Shown: positions 8,056 through 15,855 of the stretch, one piece after another
Layout: every line of letters starts with the position of its first letter
How positions within the stretch are numbered: the stretch's first letter is position 1
Assembly (NCBI GenBank): GCA_040219135.1
Contig: JAVJTA010000017.1
Span: 124,001-188,000, forward strand
Length of the DNA: 64,000 nucleotides
From: UBA7803 sp040219135
Lineage (GTDB): Bacteria > Pseudomonadota > Gammaproteobacteria > Pseudomonadales > Azotimanducaceae
Direction: 5' to 3'
Translations under genes and position numbers: made by a program
The notes under the pieces: model-generated
Databases searched by the model: none
What the model saw: the letters and a program-made list of their open reading frames with translations, nothing else
What the model was told of the DNA's origin: nothing

Positions 8056-8715
8056 TCAGCGGATGACGATGGCGGCTTCCCAGTAGCGGGCGATGTTGGC
8101 GAAGGGAACCGGCTGGGTGAAGTACGCCATGGGGTCGTTGATGAACAGTACCGGCTGCAGGCCGGCCGGCGTCGGCTGCCAGGCCATGCCGCGCAGCACC
8201 ACCACGTGGCCGGCGTAGGGCGACGAGCGCACGGCCATGACGACGGCGTGGCCGCCGGCGAGGGCGCTGTACACGGTCATGGGGTCGGTGGGCTGGGCGA
8301 CCTGGGAGCCACGGCCGCCGAACTGCTGCACCAGCCCCTGGATCTGCTGCAACGATCCGGTGGTGACGCAGGCGCCCGGGTTCTGGCAGCAGGCCTGGGG
8401 GTGCTGGCCGTTGGCCATGCCCACCAGGGCGCACTGGGGCGGCGTGCCCTGGATACCCTTGGTCGCCTTGATGATCTGCTGGGCCACCGCAGCCCAGCAC
8501 CAGACCTGGGTTTCCTGGGGGATGTTCTCGATCGGCAGGTCGACCGGTGGCGGCACCTGGCCCGGTGCGAACGGCAATGCCTGAGCGTTCACGGCGGGCC
8601 AGCCGTTGCCGCTGCCGGTAAAGCTTCCGAGGGAGCCTTCCTCGGAATCCAGGTAGGCGATCGTGCCGATCAGGGCGACGCCGGCGATCAGTGTGAGGTT
8701 GTTGGGTTTTTTCAT
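8056..8715 (-). CDS. Membrane-anchored papain/C39-like cysteine peptidase
   Basis: 219 residues. A short signal-anchor (LTLIAGVALIGTIAYL) precedes a peptidase domain with the active Cys73 in ETQVWCWAAVAQQI, His170 in YAGHVVVLRGM and an Asn-Asp pair at 193/194 (FINDP). This is the order Cys-His-Asn/Asp of papain-like and C39-type enzymes. Several extra Cys (QACCQNPGAC) suggest disulfides and an oxidising compartment, so the domain is probably periplasmic. The gene converges with the C11 peptidase gene, leaving a gap of 10 bases. Its substrate is unknown; the repeat proteins nearby are possible targets (inference). Confidence 0.82.
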   Translation of the reverse strand: MKKPNNLTLIAGVALIGTIAYLDSEEGSLGSFTGSGNGWPAVNAQALPFAPGQVPPPVDLPIENIPQETQVWCWAAVAQQIIKATKGIQGTPPQCALVGMANGQHPQACCQNPGACVTTGSLQQIQGLVQQFGGRGSQVAQPTDPMTVYSALAGGHAVVMAVRSSPYAGHVVVLRGMAWQPTPAGLQPVLFINDPMAYFTQPVPFANIARYWEAAIVIR

Positions 8716-8804
8716 CGGCCAGCCTCGAGTTGAAGAGGAATTTCACGGCTCCACCTGGTTAGGCGGATTTGCGGCGAACAGCGGGTCACGCGGAGGTTGT
8801 GGAG

Positions 8805-9518
8805 ATGACGAACGCCGAGGACACATTGATCTTGAGAATGCCTGCGGCCCGGCGCTGGAGTGCCGCGATCGGCACTCTCATTCTCCTGATTCTGGGCCTT
8901 TTCATGGCCGCTGTTGCGCTCGCCGTCGTGATCGCCGGGGAGAGGGCCCTGTCGCTGTTCATAGGATTCATCGCCGCGCTGATCTTCTTCCTGGTCCAAG
9001 TGACGGGCCGCGAATGGCGGGCGCTCTGGGGCTGGAAGATTGTCGTGGAGCCCGACGTTCTGAATCTGAAGTTACCGGCGGCCCGCTCTCTGACTCATCG
9101 GCCGGGCTCGTTTCACGGCCGCCTCCCGGTGGCAAGCGTCGTCGGCATCGATCATCGGCTGGAGGCGTATCGGAGCCTCGGCATGGCGAACATGCAGCGC
9201 AGCTTCACGCTGCGGCTGCGGGATGGCCGTCGGATTCTCCTCGGTGAGGATCGCGGACTCGGCTCCGGAATGGCCACCACCTTCATCGGCGAGTGCGCAT
9301 CCCTGATCAGCGAACGCTACGGGCTGCCGCTGCGGGATCTCGGAATGGCCGAGGGTCGTGGCGGGGTGCTTTCGCTGGTGGGTGCGGCGGCGCCGGCCTG
9401 GGATGCTCCCGCCCTCGACGACGACGCTCGGGTCAGGCTCTGGCGTCGAGCGTCTGCTACAGGTCGTCTGGTTGGCGCGGTCGTGCTCATCGTACTGATT
9501 CTGCAGGCCGTGTTCTGA
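8805..9518 (+). CDS. Membrane protein with PH-like central domain
   Basis: 237 residues from ATG 8805, chosen because GGAGG lies 8 bases upstream; an upstream TTG in frame has no such site. Two transmembrane helices lie at about residues 20-70 (ILLILGLFMAAVALAVVIAG and LFIGFIAALIFFLVQ). A soluble beta-rich domain follows, with VVEPDVLNLKLPAARSL and a loop RLRDGRRILLGED, and there is one more helix at the C-terminus (VVLIVLILQAVF). The layout recalls the smaller protein at 4799. No catalytic motif is visible. It is divergent from the C39-like peptidase gene and lies upstream of the sigma factor gene. Confidence 0.7.
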   Translation: MTNAEDTLILRMPAARRWSAAIGTLILLILGLFMAAVALAVVIAGERALSLFIGFIAALIFFLVQVTGREWRALWGWKIVVEPDVLNLKLPAARSLTHRPGSFHGRLPVASVVGIDHRLEAYRSLGMANMQRSFTLRLRDGRRILLGEDRGLGSGMATTFIGECASLISERYGLPLRDLGMAEGRGGVLSLVGAAAPAWDAPALDDDARVRLWRRASATGRLVGAVVLIVLILQAVF

Positions 9519-9665
9519 CCCGGTTCATTCGAGCAAACGCAGCGGCATCGCCGAGCCATCGGGCGCAGCATCTGCCATGCAAGTTCCTCACATCCTCCCT
9601 GCTCGGTTGTTATACCTTACTGGAAAGGGACGCCACGGCTGGACCGGTCACAGGCATTCTCGGCG

Positions 9666-10253
9666 ATGGAAGAAATCACGCAGGTGCTGGGCAACTGGGC
9701 CAACGAGCCGCGGGAGCGGAAGAACCTCGTGTTCGATGCGCTCTATGCCAAGCTGCGCCAGCTCGCTGGGCAGCAGGTGCGCAAAAGCGGCGACAACCTC
9801 GACATGCAGCCGACCGCGCTGGTGCACGAAGCCTACTTCCGTCTGGTCGATCTGAACCGCATCGACATCAACGGCCGCGCTCACTTCCTCGGGCTGGCCG
9901 GTCGCCTGATGCGCGAGATCCTGGTCGATGAAGCCCGTCACGCCCGCGCGCAGAAGCGCGACCGGGCGCTCGAGACCCGGTTGACTGGCGAGTTCCTCGG
10001 CGACGGCGTCGATCTCGACGCGCTGCTGATGCTGAACGAAACGCTCAACGAACTCGGCGAGATCGATCCCGAATACCTCTGGCTCGCGGATGCGCGGCTG
10101 TTTGCCGGCATGACCATAGAAGAGGCCGCGGACGGCCTCGGCGTGAGTCCGGCCACGGTGAAACGCAAGTGGCGCGTCGCCCGGGCCTGGATCGCAGCGC
10201 GGCTGAAGGACAGCGAAACGAAGACGCTGCGCGATCTCACCAACCATCTGTAG
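9666..10253 (+). CDS. ECF-type sigma factor, TIGR02999 class
   Basis: 195 residues. The N-terminal half carries the region-2-like signature typical of this class (MQPTALVHEAYFRLVD, then RAHFLGLAGRLMREILVDEAR), and the C-terminal half a region-4 helix-turn-helix (MTIEEAADGLGVSPATVKRKW). The match to the TIGR02999 family of extracytoplasmic-function-like sigma factors is clear. Members often stand beside a Ser/Thr kinase or a TPR protein; none adjoins it here. It should direct RNA polymerase to a specific promoter set, possibly the neighbouring envelope and peptidase genes (inference). Downstream lies only a broken remnant and then the convergent fccB gene. Confidence 0.88.
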   Translation: MEEITQVLGNWANEPRERKNLVFDALYAKLRQLAGQQVRKSGDNLDMQPTALVHEAYFRLVDLNRIDINGRAHFLGLAGRLMREILVDEARHARAQKRDRALETRLTGEFLGDGVDLDALLMLNETLNELGEIDPEYLWLADARLFAGMTIEEAADGLGVSPATVKRKWRVARAWIAARLKDSETKTLRDLTNHL

Positions 10254-10256
10254 TCG

Positions 10257-10376
10257 GTGCAGGGAGGGACCGGTATCAGCTGGGAAGGGATAGGCGCGAT
10301 CGGCGAGGTGCTTGGTGCCATCGGCGTGATCCTCACGCTGAGCGCCCCGACGGCTAACCGTATAGCTCGGATGTGA
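10257..10376 (+). pseudogene. Truncated remnant of a small membrane protein gene
   Basis: Just after the sigma factor stop, the frame from 10257 reads SWEGIGAIGEVLGAIGVILTL. This matches the N-terminus of a very common proteobacterial membrane protein family that continues with IYLAxQIRQN. Here the similarity stops after codon ILTL near 10340, and the frame then runs into the antisense of the fccB end. A GGGAGGG site at 10262-10268 sits 6 bases before ATC (10275) where an ATG would be expected, so the start codon also seems lost. I read it as a deletion remnant. The family match is from memory of the pattern, not from a search. Confidence 0.55.
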
Positions 10377-11652
10377 GTCCCAGATACCACGCGGCCGAGT
10401 CCGCATAGTTGGTCTGGCGCTGCGCGCCGCTGTCCTCCAGGGCGGAGATTTCGGATTCGGTCTGGCTGATGCGACCGTCGGCGGGTTGATACCAGCCGCC
10501 GACGAACACGCTGTCGGCATCGGCGATCAGGCTCCAGCAGCGATTGCGATAGGTGGCGCGGACCGGCGCCGCGTCGAGCAGTTCGTGGGCGATGCCGGCG
10601 GCCACCACCTGGGCCTGGCTGTGAGCCGAAAACGCCGACTTCGGCATGTCGCCGGCGATGCAGGAGTCACCGAGCACGAACACGTACGGGTCCAGGGTCG
10701 AGTGCATGGTTGCCGGGTCGATGGGGCAGTAGTCGTCCTCACCGGTGAGACCGGCGGCGACGGCGATGGCGCCCGCGGTCTGCCGCGGAATCACGTTCAC
10801 CAGGTCGGCGTTGCGGTAGGTCTCGAATCCGGTCTCGACGGTCATGGTGGCCGGATCCACCTGCTGCACGCCGCCGTGGATCATCGGCGACAGCCATTCG
10901 ATCATGCCCGGGTAGTGGCGTTCCCAGCCCTGCTGAAACAGCGGCTGCTTGGAGAAGTTACGCTTCGGGTCGACGATGACGATACGCGTCTGCGTGCGGC
11001 CGCTCTCGGTGAGCGCGCGGGCCATCATCGATACCCGCTCGTAGGGTCCGGGTGGGCAACGGTACGGGTTCGGCGGCGCCAGCATCACGATCAGACCGCC
11101 GTCCGGGACCGCGTCGAGCTGGCGTTTCAGCAGGGCCGTCTGGGGCCCGGCGCGCCAGGCGTGGGGCATGATCCGCGCCGCCTCCCGCGACCAGCCGGGC
11201 ACCGAATCGTAGTCGAGGTCGATGCCGGGAGAGAGCACCAGACGATCGTAGGGAAATGCGGTGCCGTCGCCGAGCAGCACCTGGCGCGCGGCGACGTCGA
11301 TGGCCGCGGCGCGCTCGTGCACCACACGCACGCCAGGCAGCGCGGCCACCCGGCCGTAGTCGAACTGCAGCACTTCGAGCTCGCGCAGATCACCGACGAA
11401 CAGGTTGGAATAGAAACAGGTGGTGTAGGTGCGGTCGGGTTCCAGCAGCACGATGTCGAGCGCGCCGGGATGATCTGCGGCAAGACGGCGCACCACGGAA
11501 GTACCGCCGACGCCACCGCCGACCACCACGATCCGGGGTTTCGACCGGGAGAGCATCGGTGCGCCCGTGCAGGCTGCCGTGGCGAGACCCAGAGCCGCGG
11601 CGGCTGCGGCGCGCCGGACGAACTGTCTTCTGGTCTGATTTCCCATTTGCAT
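10354..11652 (-). CDS. fccB: Sulfide dehydrogenase flavoprotein subunit (FccB/SoxF type)
   Basis: 432 residues from ATG 11652 (GGAGA upstream; longer in-frame starts would overlap soxA). A Tat signal (TRRQFVRRA plus hydrophobic stretch) exports it. The FAD-binding Rossmann motif VVVGGGVGGTSVVRRL follows at about residue 40. Cys residues in YRCPPGPYER and DDYCPID correspond to the redox-active pair of flavocytochrome c sulfide dehydrogenase, and a second FAD motif (DPYVFVLGDS) lies near the C-terminus. The enzyme oxidises sulfide to sulfur in the periplasm, normally passing electrons to a cytochrome subunit, FccA, which is not encoded here. It is the last gene of the sox operon, 19 bases after soxA. 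Confidence 0.88.
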   Translation of the reverse strand: MQMGNQTRRQFVRRAAAAAALGLATAACTGAPMLSRSKPRIVVVGGGVGGTSVVRRLAADHPGALDIVLLEPDRTYTTCFYSNLFVGDLRELEVLQFDYGRVAALPGVRVVHERAAAIDVAARQVLLGDGTAFPYDRLVLSPGIDLDYDSVPGWSREAARIMPHAWRAGPQTALLKRQLDAVPDGGLIVMLAPPNPYRCPPGPYERVSMMARALTESGRTQTRIVIVDPKRNFSKQPLFQQGWERHYPGMIEWLSPMIHGGVQQVDPATMTVETGFETYRNADLVNVIPRQTAGAIAVAAGLTGEDDYCPIDPATMHSTLDPYVFVLGDSCIAGDMPKSAFSAHSQAQVVAAGIAHELLDAAPVRATYRNRCWSLIADADSVFVGGWYQPADGRISQTESEISALEDSGAQRQTNYADSAAWYLGLTSELYG

Positions 11653-11671
11653 CGTCGGTTGTCTCCGCAGT

Positions 11672-12421
11672 TCAGCGGCGGATCGCCGGGGTCTCGATGG
11701 CAACGCCGGTTGCGCGTCGGGCCAGGTACAGCTCCAGGTCCAGATATTCGGCTGACCCGAAATCGAACTGAACGGCGCGCACGCCGAGGGAGCAGGCGCG
11801 CAGGCGCCGGTGCAGCGATCCGAGCGATTGCCATTCCAGCCGATAGATCGGAAAGCCGTTGCCGAGGCCGTAGGAGATGGTGTCGCCGCGCAGGCGGCGT
11901 CCGGCGTTGTCGTCGTGGCACTGGGCGCAGGACAGGTTGAGCTGGCCCTGGCGCTGCTGGAACAGGACCTCGCCGCGCTCGTAGTGGACGGCCGCCGGAC
12001 CGTCGATGCGGACGTCCATCGGCAGGCCCAGGGACTGGCGGGCGACGTGGGCGGTCATGGCGAGGAGCGGGCCGCTCTCGTAGTCCCACGGGGCGGCGCG
12101 CTGATTGTCGATGCGACAGCGGTTGATGCGGCCCTCGAGGTTCAACAGCACGCCGTCGGCCGCTACCTGCGGATAGCGGGTGGCAACGCCGCGCATGGAG
12201 ATCTCGGCGCGGTCGTGGCAGGCGGCACAGGCGGGCCCGTCGGCGGCGGCGGTATCCCACAGGCGCGCCCCTTCGGCCACCCAGAGCATGCCCGGATTGG
12301 CGTCGGGGTCGCGCTGCTGGGTCTGCAGGGTTTCGCTGAGCAGCGAGGTTCCCGACGGCAGTGGGTCCGCCGACGCCAGCCCGGGCAGCAGGGCGGCGGC
12401 GAGCAGGGTGACCCTGATCAT
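11672..12421 (-). CDS. soxA: SoxA, c-type cytochrome of the thiosulfate-oxidising complex
   Basis: 249 residues with a signal peptide (LLAAALLPGLASA). Two heme sites are visible, CAACH at residues 65-69 and CAQCH at 165-169, so this is the diheme form. Cys210 in RRLRACSLGVRA is in the position of the Cys ligand/persulfide of the active-site heme. SoxAX joins thiosulfate to the SoxY carrier Cys in the periplasm. Its ATG overlaps the soxZ stop (ATGA), which implies translational coupling. The partner soxX is three genes upstream. No soxB follows, which is unusual. Confidence 0.93.
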   Translation of the reverse strand: MIRVTLLAAALLPGLASADPLPSGTSLLSETLQTQQRDPDANPGMLWVAEGARLWDTAAADGPACAACHDRAEISMRGVATRYPQVAADGVLLNLEGRINRCRIDNQRAAPWDYESGPLLAMTAHVARQSLGLPMDVRIDGPAAVHYERGEVLFQQRQGQLNLSCAQCHDDNAGRRLRGDTISYGLGNGFPIYRLEWQSLGSLHRRLRACSLGVRAVQFDFGSAEYLDLELYLARRATGVAIETPAIRR

Positions 12422-12747
12422 TCGGTGACCGTCAGCGACTTGGTGACCGTGGTGACCTCGCCGCGGTCGTCTTCCCAGACGAAGGTGACGTCGCCGGAAC
12501 GGGTGGCCTTGATGAAGAACGCGAAGAACGGATTCGCCGCCACACCCTGGGTCAGGTCGATGGCGAACACCTCGCGGCCGTCGTAGCGGACCCGGAAGCG
12601 TTCGACGATGTGGCGCTCGATGGGGCGGCCCATGGCGTCGAGTCGATAGCCGGTCTCCATGGGATGGCGCATCAGCGCCTTAACCTCCAGCGCCTCGCCC
12701 CGGACCGCTCGATCCGGCATGGAGACACGGGCGTTTGCCAGGGCCAT
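12418..12747 (-). CDS. soxZ: SoxZ, subunit of the sulfur carrier complex
   Basis: 109 residues from ATG 12747, with a GGGAGGCGG site just upstream. The sequence (MALANARVSMPDRAVRGEALEVKALMRHPMETG... in outline, then FVWEDDRGEVTTVTKS) is typical SoxZ: an immunoglobulin-like fold without signal peptide that binds SoxY and is carried out with it by Tat. Its length is normal for the family. It lies 17 bases after soxY and overlaps soxA by ATGA. Identification rests on the sequence pattern and on its place between soxY and soxA. Confidence 0.93.
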   Translation of the reverse strand: MALANARVSMPDRAVRGEALEVKALMRHPMETGYRLDAMGRPIERHIVERFRVRYDGREVFAIDLTQGVAANPFFAFFIKATRSGDVTFVWEDDRGEVTTVTKSLTVTE

Positions 12748-12764
12748 GGTACCGCCTCCCTGTC

Positions 12765-13217
12765 TCAGCCGCCGTCGATGCAGGCGGCGAGGGTCACCAC
12801 CACATCCCTGCGGTCCTGCCAGAACGAGCCGTCGGAGAATTCCACCAGCGCGGTGACCTGCTGCGACGCGGCCAGGCGGATGTTGGTGGACACCCGGGCG
12901 ATGCCGGCACCGGGGCCGAGGTGGAAGGTCGCCAGGCGCGCGATCGGATTCTCCTCGGAGAGCAGATGGATGGCGCGCACGTAGTCGCTGTCGTTCATGG
13001 GACTGTCCACCGCAACCGTGGTGTACACCGACAGACCGTTCTCGGCGATGGCGGGAAGGGTCAGGGTGACCCGGCCGTTGCCCACGGGGGCGCCGCCGGT
13101 GAGTTCGGCGATGGCTGCATCGCGCATCGCCGGCGTCGCCAGCACCGCGGTCGGGACGATGCACAGAACGCCGCCGGCGCCGAGCAGGTGGCCGATGACC
13201 TGACGCCGGGTGGTCAC
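12765..13217 (-). CDS. soxY: SoxY, sulfur-carrier protein with atypical C-terminus
   Basis: 150 residues. A Tat-type signal (MTTRRQVIGHLLGAGG) exports it, probably with SoxZ. The body is a normal SoxY (NPIARLATFHLGPGAG, then VSTNIRLAASQQVTAL). In known SoxY the protein ends with a flexible GGCGG arm whose Cys carries the sulfur substrate. Here the tail reads VTLAACIDGG, so the Cys (residue 146) is kept but its flanks are AAC-ID-GG and two extra residues follow. This could change how the arm enters SoxAX or another partner. It overlaps soxX by ATGA-type spacing (stop of soxX at 13214, start here at 13217). Confidence 0.9.
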   Translation of the reverse strand: MTTRRQVIGHLLGAGGVLCIVPTAVLATPAMRDAAIAELTGGAPVGNGRVTLTLPAIAENGLSVYTTVAVDSPMNDSDYVRAIHLLSEENPIARLATFHLGPGAGIARVSTNIRLAASQQVTALVEFSDGSFWQDRRDVVVTLAACIDGG

Positions 13218-13678
13218 GGCGATGCCTTCAGCGTGGTCAGATAAGCGACCACGTCTTCGATCTGCTGCGCGTCGAGCGCCGGTTGGCCGCGATATTCGGA
13301 CGCCACGTTGGTGAGGCCGCGGACTCGATAGTAGGGCGGCATGAGGGTGTCCGGGTTGAGCAGGCTCTGGTCGAGCAGGCGCAGGCGGATCTGACCCTCG
13401 CTGAGGCGCGCGCCGACCGCGTCGAGGGGCGGACCGAGCTCGCCCTGAAACGGCTGTTCCTCGATGGGCAAGTGATGACAGATCATGCAGTTGCCTTCAC
13501 GCCGGTCGATGACGATGGCGCGCCCGCGGGATGCGGCGCCGATGAGCCCGCCGAGCGCCGCCGGAACGGCGTCGCCGCGGACCTCGAAGTCGAGCAGGCC
13601 ATCGGCGGTCGCCGCAGCCGGAGCCCCGGCTACGGCCCAGGCCGCCACCCCCGTCGCCAGTGCTGCGACCGCCAGCAA
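13214..13678 (-). CDS. soxX: SoxX, monoheme c-type cytochrome
   Basis: About 154 residues. No ATG or GTG is available. A TTG at 13678 has a TGAGG site 6 bases upstream and gives a signal peptide (AVAALATGVAAWAVAGAP...). A CTG at 13690, forming CTGA with the previous stop, would add LRHG and a better positive end, so the true start is uncertain. The single heme motif is in REGNCMICHHLP, and TLMPPYYR supplies the likely Met ligand, as in SoxX. It pairs with SoxA to form the cytochrome that starts thiosulfate oxidation. It is the first sox gene, directly after the molybdenum hydroxylase genes. Confidence 0.87.
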   Translation of the reverse strand: MLAVAALATGVAAWAVAGAPAAATADGLLDFEVRGDAVPAALGGLIGAASRGRAIVIDRREGNCMICHHLPIEEQPFQGELGPPLDAVGARLSEGQIRLRLLDQSLLNPDTLMPPYYRVRGLTNVASEYRGQPALDAQQIEDVVAYLTTLKASP

Positions 13679-13686
13679 GCCGTGCC

Positions 13687-15855
13687 TCAGGCGCTCGTCA
13701 GGTCGTGATGCCGGAGCGGGAAGCTGCGGATGCGCTTGCCGGTGGCCGCGTACAGCGCGTTCAGCACCGCCGGCGCCGCCACCGCGATGGTGGGTTCGCC
13801 GACGCCGCCCCAGAAGCCGCCCGACGGCATGACGATGGTCTCCACCTCCGGCATGTCGCGGATCAGCATTACCGGGTAGTTGTGGAAGTTGGTCTGGACG
13901 ATGCGGCCATTCTCCACCGTGCACTCGCCGAGCAGCATGGCCGACAGGCCGTAGACGAACGAGCCTTCCACCTGGGCTTCGATCTGCTGCGGATTCACCG
14001 CGTAGCCGCAGTCGGTGGCCGCGACGATGCGATGGATCTTCAGCTTGCCGTCGCTGACCGAAACCTCGGCGCAGGCGGCGATGTGGCTGCCGAAGGCCGT
14101 GCACTGGGCGAGGCCGCGGTAGACGCCGGCGGCCGCCGGCTTGCCCCAGCCGGCCCGCTCCGCGACGGCCTTCAGCACCGCCTGGTTCTTCGGGTAGTTG
14201 GTCATGTGGGCGAGGCGGAACTCGAGCGGGTCCCGGCCCGCCGCTTCGGCAACCTCGTCGATGAAGCACTCCGTGTACAGGGTGTTCTGGTTGGCGTTCA
14301 CGCCGCGCCAGAAGCCGGGGGTGACCGGTGGATTGCGCATCGCGTGATCCACCAGCAGATTGGCGAAGTCGTAGGCGAAGGCGTGGTCGCCGTCCGGCGC
14401 ATAGCACTGGAAAACCACGGGATCGGCGCCGCCGCCGAGCCGTTCCGGCATCAGCCCCGCCAGAATGGACTGCCCCGAAATACGCACGCGGAAGGCGTTG
14501 ACGTTGCCCGACTCGTCGAGGCCGGCGCTCAGCCGGGCCTGGGTGACCGGGTGGTAGAGGCCGTGGGTCATGTCCTCTTCCCGGGTCCACAGCAGCTTGA
14601 TCGGCGTACCGGGCATCGCCATGGCGATCAGCACGGCCTGGCGCACGTAGTCGTTGGCGCCGCGCCGGCCGAAACCGCCGCCGAGCAGCTGCTTGTGCAC
14701 TTCGCACTGGGTCGGCGGCAGCCCCGAAGCCTCCGCGGTGGCGGCGAGCGCGCCCTCGCCGTTCTGGGTCGGGCACCACACCTCGCAGCGGTCCTCGGTG
14801 TACAGGGCCGTCGCGTTCATCGGTTCCATGGTGGCGTGGTTCTGGTGCGGATAGGCGTAATCGGCCGTGACGGTTTTCGCCGCGGCGCTCATGGCACCGC
14901 CCACATCGCCGCGCCGGTTGCCTTCGAAGGCCTCATCGGCGGCCAGACCGGCGGCGATGAACTTTGCCGTTGCCTCGCTGGAGGATCCGGCGTGTTCCCC
15001 TTCGTTCCAGGTGATGGGCAGCGCGTCCAGAGCAGTTTTCGCCTGCCACCAGCGCTCGGCCACCACGGCGACCGCGCTGTCCTCGACCTGCAGTACCTTG
15101 CGCACGCCGGGCATGTCTTCGACTTTGGCGGCGTCGAACGAGGCCACGGTGCCGCCGAATACCGGCGATTGCCGGATGGCGGCATTGAGCATGCCGGGAA
15201 GGATGAGGTCGCTGGCGTAGATCTGCTTGCCGGTGACCTTGTCGTCGGTGTCGAGGCGTTTCACCGGTTTGCCGATGAGCGTCCAGTTCTTCGGATCCTT
15301 GAGCTTGACGTCGGTGGGCACTTCCATCTTCGCCGCGGCGCTCGCGACCTTGCCGTAGCTGGTCGTGCGCCCGGTCGGGCCGTGGGTGATCACGCCCTTG
15401 CTGACCGTGCATTCACCCGGGGCAACGCTCCAGTCGGCGGCGGCCGCGGCGATCAGCATCTCGCGCGCGGCGGCGCCGCCCTGGCGCACGTAGTCGTGGG
15501 ATTCGCGGATGCCGCGGCTGCCGCCGGTGGCGAAACTCTGCCAGACCCGGCCGCGCTCCAGGTTCTCGGTGGGCGAGGGGTACTCGGTGGTAACGTTGTC
15601 CCAGTCGCATTCGAGTTCTTCGGCGACCATCTGGGCGAGGCCGGTGAGGGTGCCCTGGCCCATCTCGGAGCGCGCGATGCGGATGATGACCTGCTCGTCC
15701 GGCTGCACCACTACCCAGGCGTTGATCTCATCCGGAAACCCTGGGCTCGCGTGGGCGCTGCGGGCAGTGAACGGCAGCGGGAAACCGAGGGCCAGGCCTG
15801 CGGCGCTGCCGCCGATGACGAAGTTGCGCCGCGACAGCTTGACTGAGGTGCTCAT
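13687..15855 (-). CDS. Molybdenum hydroxylase large subunit (isoquinoline/aldehyde oxidoreductase type)
   Basis: 722 residues. A Tat signal (KLSRRNFVIGGSAAGLALG) begins the protein, as in IorB-like subunits. The molybdopterin-binding regions are recognisable: KQLLGGGFGRRG, the segment from NHATMEPMNATA, and near the end PSGGFWGGVGEPTIAVAAPA, where the Glu is in the place of the catalytic base of the xanthine oxidase family. Such enzymes hydroxylate aldehydes or N-heterocycles and pass electrons to a [2Fe-2S] subunit. The gene overlaps its iron-sulfur partner by ATGA and is followed by soxX with a CTGA or 9-base junction, so all seven genes look like one transcript. The substrate cannot be read from the sequence. 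Confidence 0.88.
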   Translation of the reverse strand: MSTSVKLSRRNFVIGGSAAGLALGFPLPFTARSAHASPGFPDEINAWVVVQPDEQVIIRIARSEMGQGTLTGLAQMVAEELECDWDNVTTEYPSPTENLERGRVWQSFATGGSRGIRESHDYVRQGGAAAREMLIAAAAADWSVAPGECTVSKGVITHGPTGRTTSYGKVASAAAKMEVPTDVKLKDPKNWTLIGKPVKRLDTDDKVTGKQIYASDLILPGMLNAAIRQSPVFGGTVASFDAAKVEDMPGVRKVLQVEDSAVAVVAERWWQAKTALDALPITWNEGEHAGSSSEATAKFIAAGLAADEAFEGNRRGDVGGAMSAAAKTVTADYAYPHQNHATMEPMNATALYTEDRCEVWCPTQNGEGALAATAEASGLPPTQCEVHKQLLGGGFGRRGANDYVRQAVLIAMAMPGTPIKLLWTREEDMTHGLYHPVTQARLSAGLDESGNVNAFRVRISGQSILAGLMPERLGGGADPVVFQCYAPDGDHAFAYDFANLLVDHAMRNPPVTPGFWRGVNANQNTLYTECFIDEVAEAAGRDPLEFRLAHMTNYPKNQAVLKAVAERAGWGKPAAAGVYRGLAQCTAFGSHIAACAEVSVSDGKLKIHRIVAATDCGYAVNPQQIEAQVEGSFVYGLSAMLLGECTVENGRIVQTNFHNYPVMLIRDMPEVETIVMPSGGFWGGVGEPTIAVAAPAVLNALYAATGKRIRSFPLRHHDLTSA

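Noticed and set aside
10486..11940. 484-codon open frame antisense to fccB and soxA
   Set aside because: The minus-strand products are clearly FccB and SoxA; this frame has no start signals or recognisable motifs.
13691..14779. N-terminal extension of soxX to 14779
   Set aside because: It overlaps the molybdenum hydroxylase gene in another frame, and SoxX is normally about 150 residues.
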